Shown: positions 1 through 11,346, counted from the stretch's first letter. The stretch is 64,000 bases of DNA from Kibdelosporangium sp. MJ126-NF4 (GCF_000826545.1 NZ_CDME01000010.1:245019-309018), one strand, 5' to 3'. Made by a program: numbers and translations. The notes: generated by a model not told the origin, from the letters alone.

Positions 1-367
1 TTTGTCGAGCCTGCGTAATCGCAGAAGTCGACGGGACTTTCCAGCTACCCTGCCACGAGCCCATCGATTTCAACGACCCAACGAGCTTACGCATCACCTC
101 TTCGTAGTCGTCATCGAAGAACAAGCACATCGCCTGACAAAAACGCACCACCACATGCGCCGGAAGCAAACGAGTTCGCTGCTCGCGACACCCAGTCTCC
201 GTGAGCACATCCTCGATAACATCACGAGGAAACACTTCAGCGAGAACGCCCAAAGAAATACGATCTGTCAACCGAACGGCCACTGAATCGTCGCCGCGCA
301 CTTTCACTTGCCCAACCCGAGCCACCGGGAAACACTACCACATTTTGACCTTAACTTAGTGGTATTG
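1..367 (-). mobile_element. IS4-family insertion sequence, right-end part of a copy cut by the window edge
   Basis: Bases 1-367 match 18222-18588, the end of the complete IS copy that carries the 5' part of the transposase gene. I saw no mismatch by eye. The stretch holds the first ~108 codons of the transposase on the minus strand (start codon near 325) and ends with the same 20-bp terminal repeat at 348-367. The rest of the element lies left of the window. It is followed at once by AGCGCTGGTT, the same 10-base sequence that flanks the complete copy. Confidence 0.9.
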
Positions 368-475
368 AGCGCTGGTTACCCTGTGTTGGTTACGTACCAG
401 CCAGTTTACCTTTTCCAGCTTGGCTTTTATCTTTGTTCTTTTCTTCTTTTCTCTTCCTTGCTTCTTTTTCTTTTG
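368..475 (+). repeat. Copy 1 of repeat R, interrupted by the IS element
   Basis: From 368 the sequence matches the reverse complement of about 15406-15516 and, for its first ~35 bases, 18589-18623. It contains half of the palindrome AACCAGCGCTGGTT (the rest was displaced by the IS), then a GTTGGTTACG segment, then a pyrimidine-rich tail. In the tail, 441-468 is identical to the reverse complement of 15414-15441. The tract abuts the 3' end of the decarboxylase gene. The remaining bases 476-494 show no gene. Confidence 0.8.
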
Positions 476-494
476 TTCTTTTTCGCCTGGCTGG

Positions 495-1937
495 TCAGTG
501 GCTTTCTGCTGCTTCCTGCAGGACACTCCACACGAACGCCACGTCGCTGTGCTCGGTGCGCTCCGAGCCGATGGACACTCGGACCATCCAGCGACCGTCG
601 AGTTTCGATGGTGTCACCAGTGCGGCGCCTGAGGCGTTGACCTTGTCTGCCCACGCGAGGGTGTGTTTGTCCAGTGCTTCCGCGTCCAGGATTTCGCCGT
701 TGGCGTCCACCAGGTCTGCTGGTTCGTGACGGAGGCAGACTGTCTGGAGGGGGACTGGGGCCAGTACGCGCCAGCCTGGGGTTGATTCCACTTGCTTGGC
801 CAGCCACTGTGCGTTCGCTAGGTCTCTGCGCAGGCGTTCCTGGATTGCCGTTACGCCGTCCAGTCGCAGTTGGAACCACAGCTTCAGTGCTCGGAAACGC
901 CTTCCCAGTGGGATTCCCCAGTCCTTGTACTGCGTTACCTCGCCGTCTACTGTGGAACGCAGGTAGGACGGGTTGGTGGACATCACCCTGATCAGGTGTT
1001 CCGGGTCGGCCACGTAGAACAGGGCGCAGTCCAGGATTGTGCCCATCCACTTGTGTGGGTTCCATGACAGCGAGTCCGCTCCCGCCAGGCCTCGGACCAT
1101 CCAGCGCATCTCCGGCAGGAGCAGTGCCGATCCTGCCATCGCCGCGTCGACGTGTACCCAGATCCCGTGCTTTCTTGCGATCGGGACTATCTCGGCGAGT
1201 GGGTCGATCGCGGTTGTTCCTGTTGTTCCCACGGTGACCACGATCGCGGCGGGACGGTGGCCTGTAGCGATGTCCTCGGCGATCGTGTCTGCCAATGCGT
1301 CAGGGAGCAGTGCTCGGGTGTGTGGATCCGTTGCCACCAGGCGGAGGTTGGCGCTTCCGAATCCGGCGAGAGCGACTGCCTTGGTGACCGACGAGTGTGC
1401 TTGCTCGGTTGTGTACACCGTCAGCGGTGCGGGTTCGGCCTGGAGGCCGCCCGCTGTTTCGGAGAACCCGGTCGCGCGTTCTCGCGCTGCCAGCATGGCC
1501 ACCAGGGCGGCTGTCGACGCGGTGTCGTGGATTGTTCCCTTCCAGCCCACGGGGAGGTCTGTCAGCTCTCGCATCCACTCGACCACGACCTCCTCCACCT
1601 CCGTCAACGCTGGTGCGGACTGCCAGGTGATGCCGAGGGAGCCCAGTCCTGCCGTCGCGAGGTCGCCGAGCACGGAACTGAGGGTGGCGTTGGAGGGGAA
1701 CCAGCCGAAGTACCTCGGGTGCTGGTTCAACGTGAGCCCGGGGACCACGATCGTGTCGAGGTCGTCGAGGACCTTGTCGAACGACTCCGGCGCCTGTGGC
1801 GCCGCCGACGGCAGGCTGGCTGCCACCTCGCCCGGCTTCACCTGGGACTGGACCGGCCGGTCCGGCAGACTTGTGCGGTGGTCGGCTATCCAGTCGACCA
1901 GCTCGTGCGCGGCGGCGCGGAATTCCTCAGGGGTCAT
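495..1937 (-). CDS. Pyridoxal-phosphate-dependent aromatic-L-amino-acid decarboxylase
   Basis: The 480-residue protein is a full-length group II decarboxylase, which removes the carboxyl group of Trp, Tyr, Phe or Dopa-type amino acids to give arylamines. The PLP lysine is K296 in the SWNPHKW motif, and the HVDAA segment (about 262-266) supplies the aspartate that pairs with the pyridine nitrogen. The N-terminal HPRYFGWF block and the C-terminal region are intact. It is divergent from a TetR gene with a palindrome between them, which suggests repression by that regulator. The gene has more A/T in third codon positions than genes further right. Exact substrate cannot be read from sequence; tryptophan is possible but unproven. 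Confidence 0.9.
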   Translation of the reverse strand: MTPEEFRAAAHELVDWIADHRTSLPDRPVQSQVKPGEVAASLPSAAPQAPESFDKVLDDLDTIVVPGLTLNQHPRYFGWFPSNATLSSVLGDLATAGLGSLGITWQSAPALTEVEEVVVEWMRELTDLPVGWKGTIHDTASTAALVAMLAARERATGFSETAGGLQAEPAPLTVYTTEQAHSSVTKAVALAGFGSANLRLVATDPHTRALLPDALADTIAEDIATGHRPAAIVVTVGTTGTTAIDPLAEIVPIARKHGIWVHVDAAMAGSALLLPEMRWMVRGLAGADSLSWNPHKWMGTILDCALFYVADPEHLIRVMSTNPSYLRSTVDGEVTQYKDWGIPLGRRFRALKLWFQLRLDGVTAIQERLRRDLANAQWLAKQVESTPGWRVLAPVPLQTVCLRHEPADLVDANGEILDAEALDKHTLAWADKVNASGAALVTPSKLDGRWMVRVSIGSERTEHSDVAFVWSVLQEAAESH

Positions 1938-1969
1938 CGTGGTGCCTCGCTCCCGGGACGTCCGGGTTA

Positions 1970-1985
1970 GTCTACAGACGTAGAC
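1970..1985. promoter_or_regulatory. Candidate TetR operator between decarboxylase and regulator genes
   Basis: A perfect inverted repeat GTCTAC-agac-GTAGAC lies in the 77-bp divergent spacer, 30 bp upstream of the TetR start and 33 bp upstream of the decarboxylase start. Position and symmetry fit an autoregulatory operator covering both promoters. Binding is inferred, not shown. Confidence 0.55.
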
Positions 1986-2014
1986 GCAAACGGGAACAGA
2001 CCAAAGGCGGGACT

Positions 2015-2602
2015 GTGCCGAGGCTCGTTGACCACGCCGAACGGCGCCGCGCGATCCTGGAGGTCACGTGGCGACTCATTGCCACACACGGAGTCGAGGC
2101 CGCCACGATGCGCGAGATCGCGCGGCAGGCCGGGTACGCCAACGGCGCGCTGGCCCGCTACTTCCCCAACAAGGAAGCTCTCATCGAGGCGGCGTATGTC
2201 TACGTCTCCGAGCAGACCGACGAACGCACCCGCACGGCCACCGTCGGCAAGCGCGGAGTCGCCGCGTTGCGGGCGTTCCTCGTCGAACTCATGCCGACCG
2301 AGGAAGTCACTCGGCTGGAGGCGCGGATCGTCCTGCCGTTCTGGAGCCGCACTGTCACCGATGGCCAACTGGCCCGGACCAACGACGCGCAGTTGCACCG
2401 GTGGCGCGCGAAGATGGTGGCGTTGATCAGGCAAGCCCGCGCGGACGGCGACATCCGCGCTGATCTCGCCGACGAGGTGATCGCCGAACAGCTCTTGGCA
2501 ATGGCCATGGGTTTACAGATACTCGGCCTGTTGCCGGATCATCCGAGCAGTCCGGAACTCCAGCTGCGGCTGATCGACACCCATCTTGCCGGTCTGAGTT
2601 GA
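2015..2602 (+). CDS. TetR/AcrR-family transcriptional regulator
   Basis: This 195-residue DNA-binding repressor has an N-terminal helix-turn-helix (about residues 10-55: ERRRAILE...TMREIARQAG...LARYFPNKEALI) and a helical ligand-binding C-terminal half of the BetI-like type. The GTG at 2015 is chosen because AAAGGCGG lies just upstream and the protein then begins directly before the HTH; the open frame extends further up but runs into the divergent gene. It is divergent from the decarboxylase and probably controls it, and possibly the SRPBCC gene 30 bp downstream. Confidence 0.88.
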   Translation: MPRLVDHAERRRAILEVTWRLIATHGVEAATMREIARQAGYANGALARYFPNKEALIEAAYVYVSEQTDERTRTATVGKRGVAALRAFLVELMPTEEVTRLEARIVLPFWSRTVTDGQLARTNDAQLHRWRAKMVALIRQARADGDIRADLADEVIAEQLLAMAMGLQILGLLPDHPSSPELQLRLIDTHLAGLS

Positions 2603-2632
2603 CACGAGGCATCCCGGACGACAGGAGAGCTG

Positions 2633-3142
2633 ATGGACGAGACAGGGCCGCGTTACGCCGACTGCCCGTCGGTCGCGGCCGAGGTGATCGTCGACGCCGA
2701 TGTGGCCGCAGTGTGGCCACTGGTCTGTGACATCGCCCTGCCGACGAGTTTCAGCGCGGAACTGCGGGCGGTGCGCTGGCTCGACGACGTCACCGAACCG
2801 CGTGTGGGCGCGCGGTTCCAGGGAACGAACGAGCACCCGGCCATCGGCAGGTGGCACACCGTCTGCACCATCACCGAGTTCGTGCCGGGACAGCGCATCA
2901 CCTACGTCGTCCAGGACGTCGGCAATCCCGCTGCGACCTGGCGGTTCGAGGTCGAGCCTTCGGGTGGGGGAACCCAGCTTCGGCAGTGGGCCAGGATCGG
3001 TCCGGGCCCGTCGCTGCTCAACCGCGTCATCAACGCCAACCCGCACCACGAACGTCAGATCGTCGCCGACCGGCTGGAAAACCTGCGCACCAACATGATC
3101 GCCACGGTGACCGGCATCAAGGAGCGGGCCGAGCGGCGGTAG
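2633..3142 (+). CDS. SRPBCC-family (polyketide cyclase/START-like) protein
   Basis: The 169-residue protein fits the helix-grip fold of the SRPBCC family: an N-terminal VIVDADVAAVWPLVCDI strand-helix, central strands with WRFEVEPSGGGTQLRQW, and a long C-terminal helix (about 135-165). These proteins bind hydrophobic ligands in a cavity; some are cyclases, and many in actinomycetes have no known reaction. No signal peptide or membrane segment is seen. It follows the TetR gene by 30 bp with GACAGGAGAG as ribosome binding site, so the two are probably co-transcribed. The function is not known beyond the fold. Confidence 0.8.
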   Translation: MDETGPRYADCPSVAAEVIVDADVAAVWPLVCDIALPTSFSAELRAVRWLDDVTEPRVGARFQGTNEHPAIGRWHTVCTITEFVPGQRITYVVQDVGNPAATWRFEVEPSGGGTQLRQWARIGPGPSLLNRVINANPHHERQIVADRLENLRTNMIATVTGIKERAERR

Positions 3143-3184
3143 GTGCTGTGCAACCTAATCGCGGGGCGAAGTGTCTGAGGGGGC

Positions 3185-3730
3185 ATGAGCCTGCCAAGCG
3201 GAAGCGACGATGAGCGCTTCGAGATGTTCGCGGCCCGGGCGACCGGGTCGCTGACACGGTTGGCATACCTGTTGTGCGGAGACCGGCATTTCGCCCACGA
3301 CCTGGTACAGAACTGTTTGATCAACCTGTACCAGGCGTGGCCGAAGTTGCGGGACGTCAACTCTGTCGACGCGTATGCCCGCAAGATCCTGCTCAGGTGC
3401 TGGCTGAACGAGTGGCGAAGGCCTTGGCGCCGCTCGGAATCGCGGACTGGGATCGTTCCCGACACGTCGTCGGCGGACACGGATCCCGCGACCCAGGTCG
3501 GACAGGCCCATCGCAATGACGTGCTCCGCGGCGCGTTGGCGCAGGTTCCACCGCGTCAGCGGGCGGCGGTCGTGCTCCGGTACTGGTCACAGCATTCTGT
3601 GACGGAGACGGCCGCCATCCTGCGGTGCACGGAAGGAACCGTGAAGAGCCAGACCGCGCGCGGGCTCGCCGCGCTGCGTGCGGCCATGGCCGAGCTGGAT
3701 GCCGAGACTCTCAAGGAGTTGCACCTCTGA
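3185..3730 (+). CDS. ECF sigma factor, SigE/SigL-like actinobacterial group
   Basis: The 181-residue protein has sigma region 2 (about 15-80, with AYLLCGDRHFAHDLVQNCLINLYQAW) and region 4 (about 115-165, with LAQVPPRQRAAVVLRYWSQHSVTETAAILRCTEGTVKSQTARGL) typical of short extracytoplasmic-function sigma factors. It directs RNA polymerase to a small set of promoters. Its stop codon overlaps the start of the next gene (TGATG), which encodes a membrane protein likely to act as partner or anti-sigma factor. No obvious zinc-binding anti-sigma motif was seen in that partner. Confidence 0.9.
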   Translation: MSLPSGSDDERFEMFAARATGSLTRLAYLLCGDRHFAHDLVQNCLINLYQAWPKLRDVNSVDAYARKILLRCWLNEWRRPWRRSESRTGIVPDTSSADTDPATQVGQAHRNDVLRGALAQVPPRQRAAVVLRYWSQHSVTETAAILRCTEGTVKSQTARGLAALRAAMAELDAETLKELHL

Positions 3731-4515
3731 TGGAAAACGAGAACCTGACACGCGGCCTCGAACAACTGGCCGACGAGGTCGAGCCACGTCCGGTCGATGT
3801 GCAGACCGTCATCAGCAGGGCGAGGGCACGTAAGCAGAACCGGCGGGCGATGCTCGCGGTCGGCGGCGCGACCGTCGCGGTCCTGGTCGGCGCGATCGTG
3901 GTCACCGCAGCCGCCACCAGCAGCAACAACCAGCCTGCCGTCGCTCGCCCGACATCGACGCAGACGACGAAAGACGTGCCGCATCCGATTGCGCCCGTAT
4001 TCGACGCGCAGTCGCGGAAGTTCGACAGCCAACTCGCCGCCGCACGCGCCGAGTTGATCCTCCCCCGGTTCACGGTGAGCGGTGACAACCCCGTACAACC
4101 CGTGATGAAGCCGCTCATGTTCGACGGCACACCTGGTCCGAAAGGCGAGACGAACTACACGGCCAAGGCGATGCTCACCGACAGCGAAGGCACCGCGACC
4201 ATCCAGATCTGGGTGCTCAAGAACCCGCCGGGGACACCGTTGGGCCACTACAACGGACAGACTCTCGGCCCCTGCATAGAGGGGCAGAAACACTGCGAGC
4301 ACCGCACCCTGCATGACGGGACGGTGGTCGCCGTTCAGCCCAACGCGAACCCGAGCGGAATCACGTTGAGCAGTGCTATCAGCGCGCAGCGACCGGACGG
4401 CACCTACATCCAGGTGCTCGTCAACGTGGGGGAGGGCACCTCGCCGAAGCCGCTTGCGGACGCGCCGTACACCGCCGACGAGTTGGTCAAGTTCGCGACC
4501 GCGTTCACCTGGTGA
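3730..4515 (+). CDS. Single-pass membrane protein, possible anti-sigma partner of the ECF factor
   Basis: This 261-residue protein has a charged cytoplasmic N-terminus (about 1-38), one transmembrane helix (about 39-60, AMLAVGGATVAVLVGAIVVTAAA) and a ~200-residue extracytoplasmic domain with four cysteines, two of them close together (GPCIEGQKHCEH). The ATG at 3730 overlaps the sigma gene stop, so translation is coupled. This layout is usual for actinobacterial SigE-type sigma/membrane pairs, but no HxxxCxxC zinc motif is present, so an anti-sigma role is only inferred from position. The extracytoplasmic domain is not recognised. Confidence 0.7.
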   Translation: MENENLTRGLEQLADEVEPRPVDVQTVISRARARKQNRRAMLAVGGATVAVLVGAIVVTAAATSSNNQPAVARPTSTQTTKDVPHPIAPVFDAQSRKFDSQLAAARAELILPRFTVSGDNPVQPVMKPLMFDGTPGPKGETNYTAKAMLTDSEGTATIQIWVLKNPPGTPLGHYNGQTLGPCIEGQKHCEHRTLHDGTVVAVQPNANPSGITLSSAISAQRPDGTYIQVLVNVGEGTSPKPLADAPYTADELVKFATAFTW

Positions 4516-4534
4516 TTCACACCGGCAGCCAGTC

Positions 4535-5347
4535 TCACACACTGGCCTTTCTGGTCACTCGATACCACCCGGAGCGGTCGAATCCCGTGACACGGGCCCC
4601 TTCGGCGAGCAAGGCGCCAAGCACGTCCCGCATGGCGATCCGCCACCGGCCCGCCGTCACCGGGTCGGCCGCCCGCAGCGACGCGATGTCGCGAGGCACC
4701 GCCACCAGAAGCTCCGGTCCGTCCACAGTGCCCACGACGGGACCACCGTCGACCTCCGAACGGTCAAGGGCGATCACCGCGGAGCCGGGCGTGTCCGTGA
4801 CCATCAAGGGAGCCTGCAGGTGCCAGCTCGCGAGCAGCCGGTCGCTCTCGTCGTCGCCGTTGATCCCGTCCAGCATTCCGCCGTAGAAGTTCGGCAGGTA
4901 CTCGACCGGTTCCGCGCCCAGCTTGGTGATGTTGAAGTAGGCGTTGCGGCTCACGAGCGGGTCGAACGTCCAGTGGATCTCGTGCACGCCACGGCTCAGC
5001 GCCCAGGACCGCTGGTGCAGTTTCATGGCGAACCCGACACCGCGATGGGTCAGGCCCGCGGTGACCCCGGCGACATGGCTGTGCAGCACCACGTTGCCGC
5101 CTGTCATGCCGAGGAACCCGAAGCACGCACCGACGAGCGTGTCCCCGTCGAAGGCACCGGTTACGTAGTTGCCCGCCTTGGTCATCGCCCGCAGCAGTTC
5201 CGTTGTCGCCGGTGGATTCGACGGAGCCGGGCGCCAGATATCGGTGTACAGGCGGCAGACGCTGTCCAGGTCGGCGATCTCGGTGAGCTCGCGGACAGCC
5301 ACGCCCGCTGCCGTCGCGGCGGCGTCACTGTCGAACGGATCGGTCAC
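4535..5347 (-). CDS. GNAT-superfamily acyltransferase
   Basis: This 270-residue protein has GNAT-like features in its N-terminal two thirds: TGAFDGDTLVGACFGFLG (strands 2-4), then HSHVAGVTAGLTHRGVGFAMKLHQRSWAL, which carries the acyl-CoA-binding loop, then WTFDPLVSRNAYFNITKLGAEPVEYLPNFYG. The last part matches the COG3375-type predicted acetyltransferases. The GTG at 5347 overlaps the upstream hydrolase stop (GTGA), so the two genes are translationally coupled. The open frame continues upstream, but that part is coding sequence of the hydrolase. The substrate is unknown. Confidence 0.82.
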   Translation of the reverse strand: MTDPFDSDAAATAAGVAVRELTEIADLDSVCRLYTDIWRPAPSNPPATTELLRAMTKAGNYVTGAFDGDTLVGACFGFLGMTGGNVVLHSHVAGVTAGLTHRGVGFAMKLHQRSWALSRGVHEIHWTFDPLVSRNAYFNITKLGAEPVEYLPNFYGGMLDGINGDDESDRLLASWHLQAPLMVTDTPGSAVIALDRSEVDGGPVVGTVDGPELLVAVPRDIASLRAADPVTAGRWRIAMRDVLGALLAEGARVTGFDRSGWYRVTRKASV

Positions 5348-8300
5348 GCCGCAATCCCCACCTTCGGGGTCGCACGCGCGTCGTGGTGCACGTACCGCGC
5401 GCCGGTGTCCAGCGTGTAGAACGTGACAGGAACCCACACGCCCCGCGCCGGATCCCTGACCAGGAACTCGTCCTCGGTGACCGGGACCATCGTGAACTCC
5501 TTCTCGATCTCCGCGACCATCTCGGCGAGCGCCCCGGTCGCAGTGACCCGCAACCGCAGGCCGTCGGCGTCGGTGAACACCTCCAACCGCTCACCGGCTC
5601 GTTCGTACACGCCGACATGGCGCTCCAGGTCGACGGTCACCGGCTCGGCGGGTGGCCGGAGCGAACCGGGCATGGCCACCCCGGCCAGTTCGGCGAAGAC
5701 CTCCCGGAACAGGTCCTCGTACAGGGCTCGGGTCGTGCCGCCGTTGGTCAGCAGGGTGACCGCGAGGCCCGCTGACGGCAGCACCCGCAGGAACGCCGAC
5801 TGGCCGATGGTGTTGCCGTCGTGCCCGATCAGCCGGTGGGAATCCCAGTCACAGCGGAACCAGCCCAGGCCCCACGACTCGGCGAGCGTTTTCGTGTCCG
5901 GCAGGTCCGTCTGCCAGGCGGCCATCGCCTCGACGCTGCGCTCGCTGAGCACGCGGGACCCGTCCGGTGCCAGGCCGCCGGTCAGGTGCATGCGGGCGAA
6001 ACCGAGCACGTCCGCGGCGGTGGAGGTGATCGTCCCGGCCGGACCGGCCGACCGCGGCAGCGCCCAGACCGGCGCCCTGACCGGGTCACCGCCGTGGGAC
6101 ACGTGACCGACAGCGGTGCGGAACAGCAGCGCTTCCTCGGGAAGCGTGACCGTGTGGCTGAGACCGAGCCGGGTGAACAGGCGCTCGCGGATCGCGGCGT
6201 CCCAGGTCGTGCCGGTCAGCCGCTCGACCACCAGGCCTGCGAGCGAGTACCCGGAGTTGCAGTACGACCAGGTGGCGCCGAGCGGATGGTTCTGCGCCTC
6301 GTTTGCCAGCGCTGCAACGTACTTGGCCAGGCAGTCGTCGCCACGGCCGGTGTCGGTCAAGACGTCGCCGTCGATGCCGCTGGTGTGGGTGAGCAGGTGG
6401 CGCATGGTGACCCGGCTGGTCGCGGCCAGGTCGGCCAGTGCCAGCTCGGGCAGCACCTCGGCGACCGGCGCGTCCAGGTCGATCAGGCCCTCGTCGACCA
6501 GCTGCATGACCACGGACGCGGTCCAGACCTTCGAGACCGAGCCGATCTGGAACAGCGAGTCGGTGGTGGTCGGTACGCCGGTGTCCTTGTTCAGCACCCC
6601 GGTCGCGGCCTCGACCAGTTCGTCCTCGCGCCCAGGGCGTAACCGCAGGATGCCGAGCGCCGCGCCGGGGACGCCGTGCCGCCTGGCCAGCACGTCCAGC
6701 CTGCGCTGCCAGTGTGCTGCGTCGACGCGGGGACGGCGTGGCTCGCTGGTGTGCTCCTCCAGCCAGGCCACCACACGCCGGTTGTAGTCGATCCGGTGCG
6801 ACGGCCTGCCATCGATGATGAACGTGTGTGACGCGTCCGGGTAGAGCACGAGCTGGGTCGGCACGCCGAGGCTCCGCAGAGCCGTGTGCCACTGCTGCGC
6901 CTGGCCGACCGGGTACGTCATGTCGGCCGTGCCGTGCACGATCAGCGTGGGCGTGCGGACGTTGTCCACACGCGACAGTGGGGACATGGTGTCGTGGCGG
7001 CGCCCGGTCCATGGACCGGCCACGCCACCGGCCACCGCGGCGGCGAACCGGTCGTCGCGGCTGGTGAGGTAGCAGGTCATGTAGCCGCCGTAGCTGTAGC
7101 CCGCGACGGCCAGCCGCTGCGGATCCGCGATGCCCCTGGCCACAAGGTCGTCAACGGGTTCGAGAAAGTCCTTGGCGTCCGCCTCGCTCCAGTGGCCGAG
7201 CGCGGCCCGCAGGAACCGCTCGTCGTAACCGTCGCTGCCGCGCGGGTTGAGTAGCAGGACCGTCCAGCCGTTCGCGGCGAGCTCCTGGTGGTAGAGGTGC
7301 ACCTCGTCGGCCGCGCCGTTCCAGGCGCTGTGCGGTCCACCGTGGACATCCACCAGCAGCGGGCCATGCCCTTCCGCAGCAGGATCACGGACGAGCCAGC
7401 CGTGTACGACCGTGCCGTCGGAGATGGTGAACTCGACTTCGGCGCGGCGGAACACCTCGATGTTACTGTGTCCAGTGTGGACGGTTTCGGTGCCTGACGC
7501 GAGGTTCACCGTGACGATCTCAGCGAAGGAATCCGGCGTCGTGAGCGCCACGGCCACCGTGCCGCCGGACACGGACACCCCGCTCACCACACGGCCCGCG
7601 CCCGCGACCACGGGGCTGGGCGTGCCACCGTCAACGGGCACCGAGTACAGGTGGGTGCAGCCGCGGTCACGGACGCAGAAGTACACGGTGCTGCCGTCGT
7701 CGGACAGTTGCGGCAGCGCGCCCGGACCACCCGGCGTCACGTTGCGGTCCAAGGGCTCCGCGAGATTCACGGACGGCCCGCCAGCCAGCGGGATCCGCCA
7801 CAGCCCGGCGTGCCCTACCTCGACGGTGGGCGATCCCACCACCAGCAGCGCGGTTCCGTCCGTCGTCCACACGATCGGACCGGCGATGCCCTCCCGTAGC
7901 CCGGCGATCCGCGGTTTGGCGTAGGGGGCGTTGACGTCCACGACGTGCACGGGGGAGCGGAGCGTCAGGTCGGCGTCCGGTGCGGTGGCCGCGGCGAACG
8001 CGAGCGTGGTGGAGTCCGGCGACCACGACGGGCGGCCCGCGTGCCAGTCACCGCTGGTCACCTGGCGGGTCTGGCCGGTCGTCACGTCGAGCACGTACAA
8101 ATGCCGCCGGACTCCTCGTAGCAGGCCGACGCCGTCAACCTGGTAGTCCAGCCGGTCGATCACGATCGGGGCCGTGTCGCCACCAGGTCCCGGTGTCGCT
8201 GCGGTGAACGCGATCCTCGTGCCGTCCGGGCTCCACACCGGCTCTCCGGCGCCCAGCGGCAGCGTGGTCGATCGCGTGGCTTCGCCGCCGTCGATGGGCA

Positions 8301-8574
8301 GCAGCCAGAGCTGGGACGGGCCGTCCTCGGCGCGCAGGAACGCCACTTTCGTCCCGTCCGGTGACCAGGCCGGTGCCGTGTCCTCCCGGCCGTGGGTCAG
8401 CCGCCTCGGCTGCCCGGACTGGGTGCCGACCAGCCAGATCGCGTGGTCGTCGCGGTCGGCCTCGGTGTCTGTGGTGCGCAGCACGTAGAGGCATCGGTCA
8501 CCGTCAGGCTCCAGAGCGGGCTGGCTCGGCACGGCGAATGTGGTCACATCGTCGGCGCGTTGGTGTCGGCTCAC
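5344..8574 (-). CDS. Fusion of an S9-family prolyl-oligopeptidase-like peptidase with a class C beta-lactamase-like serine hydrolase
   Basis: The ~1076-residue protein carries two complete serine hydrolases. Residues ~10-400 are TolB/WD40-like propeller repeats (PAWSPDGTKVAF, PVWSPDGTRIAF, PSWSPDSTTLAF). Residues ~400-660 are an alpha/beta-hydrolase S9 domain with GYSYGG nucleophile, HGTADMTYP aspartate region and DASHTF histidine. After a short linker, residues ~680-1076 form a beta-lactamase/DD-peptidase-like domain with SVSK (Ser-x-x-Lys) and YCNSGY (Tyr-x-Asn) motifs and a C-terminal DUF3471-like tail. No clear signal peptide is seen with the GTG at 8574; a GTG at 8547 is an alternative start. 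It is divergent from furA and coupled to the GNAT gene. Confidence 0.85.
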   Translation of the reverse strand: MSRHQRADDVTTFAVPSQPALEPDGDRCLYVLRTTDTEADRDDHAIWLVGTQSGQPRRLTHGREDTAPAWSPDGTKVAFLRAEDGPSQLWLLPIDGGEATRSTTLPLGAGEPVWSPDGTRIAFTAATPGPGGDTAPIVIDRLDYQVDGVGLLRGVRRHLYVLDVTTGQTRQVTSGDWHAGRPSWSPDSTTLAFAAATAPDADLTLRSPVHVVDVNAPYAKPRIAGLREGIAGPIVWTTDGTALLVVGSPTVEVGHAGLWRIPLAGGPSVNLAEPLDRNVTPGGPGALPQLSDDGSTVYFCVRDRGCTHLYSVPVDGGTPSPVVAGAGRVVSGVSVSGGTVAVALTTPDSFAEIVTVNLASGTETVHTGHSNIEVFRRAEVEFTISDGTVVHGWLVRDPAAEGHGPLLVDVHGGPHSAWNGAADEVHLYHQELAANGWTVLLLNPRGSDGYDERFLRAALGHWSEADAKDFLEPVDDLVARGIADPQRLAVAGYSYGGYMTCYLTSRDDRFAAAVAGGVAGPWTGRRHDTMSPLSRVDNVRTPTLIVHGTADMTYPVGQAQQWHTALRSLGVPTQLVLYPDASHTFIIDGRPSHRIDYNRRVVAWLEEHTSEPRRPRVDAAHWQRRLDVLARRHGVPGAALGILRLRPGREDELVEAATGVLNKDTGVPTTTDSLFQIGSVSKVWTASVVMQLVDEGLIDLDAPVAEVLPELALADLAATSRVTMRHLLTHTSGIDGDVLTDTGRGDDCLAKYVAALANEAQNHPLGATWSYCNSGYSLAGLVVERLTGTTWDAAIRERLFTRLGLSHTVTLPEEALLFRTAVGHVSHGGDPVRAPVWALPRSAGPAGTITSTAADVLGFARMHLTGGLAPDGSRVLSERSVEAMAAWQTDLPDTKTLAESWGLGWFRCDWDSHRLIGHDGNTIGQSAFLRVLPSAGLAVTLLTNGGTTRALYEDLFREVFAELAGVAMPGSLRPPAEPVTVDLERHVGVYERAGERLEVFTDADGLRLRVTATGALAEMVAEIEKEFTMVPVTEDEFLVRDPARGVWVPVTFYTLDTGARYVHHDARATPKVGIAA

Positions 8575-8619
8575 CCTGGCAAGCCTGCCCGAAGTGCGAC
8601 ACGCGAGAAGCGCGCCCAT

Positions 8620-8645
8620 CCAATTCTTGAATGATTCCAGAAAAC
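8620..8645. promoter_or_regulatory. AT-rich candidate Fur-family operator upstream of furA-katG
   Basis: The segment contains ATTCTTGAAT at 8623-8632 followed by GATTCCAGAA, an A/T-rich island in a GC-rich background about 20-40 bp before the furA start. FurA/CatR-type proteins commonly bind such sites in front of their own furA-katG operon. It is assigned on position and base composition only. Confidence 0.4.
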
Positions 8646-8661
8646 AGGGCACAATCTCAGC

Positions 8662-9093
8662 GTGCCCACGACTTCGGACTTCGAGCGACTGTTGCGCGAC
8701 GCTGCGTTGCGTGTGACACGCCCTCGGGTGGCCGTGCTGTCCGCGGTGCACACACACCCACACGCCGACACCGATTCGATCATAGGTGTCGTGCGTGCCG
8801 AGCTCGGTGGCGTATCCCACCAGGCTGTTTACGATGTGCTGCGCGCGCTGACTACCGCGGGTCTGCTCCGGCGCATCGAGCCACCGGGCTCTGTCGCACG
8901 TTACGAGGCACGGGTGGGGGACAACCACCATCACGTCGTCTGCCGGTCCTGCGGCGCCATCGCCGATGTCGACTGCGCCGTGGGACCCGCGCCCTGCCTG
9001 ACTGCCTCCGACGCCCACGGTTTCGTCATCGACGAGGCCGAGGTCGTCTACCGGGGCCTGTGCCCGGACTGCCTGACCGCACCCAGTTCCTGA
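8662..9093 (+). CDS. furA: Fur-family metal-dependent repressor, FurA/CatR type
   Basis: This 143-residue protein has a winged-helix DNA-binding domain (about 10-85, RVTRPRVAVLSAVHTHPHADTDSIIGVV...SHQAVYDVLRALTTAGLL) and a metal-binding dimer domain with HHHVVCRSCG and a second CPDC pair. The two CxxC motifs supply a structural zinc site. It lies 18 bp upstream of katG in the same direction, the classical actinobacterial arrangement in which FurA represses itself and katG until iron or peroxide stress relieves it. The GTG start gives a short leader, and no strong ribosome binding site is visible. Confidence 0.93.
   Translation: MPTTSDFERLLRDAALRVTRPRVAVLSAVHTHPHADTDSIIGVVRAELGGVSHQAVYDVLRALTTAGLLRRIEPPGSVARYEARVGDNHHHVVCRSCGAIADVDCAVGPAPCLTASDAHGFVIDEAEVVYRGLCPDCLTAPSS

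Positions 9094-11346
<2,253 letters not shown>

Noticed and set aside
2..286. Identical 94-codon plus-strand frames at 2-286 and 18223-18507
   Set aside because: They are repeated only because the IS is repeated, and they lie antisense to the transposase N-terminal region.
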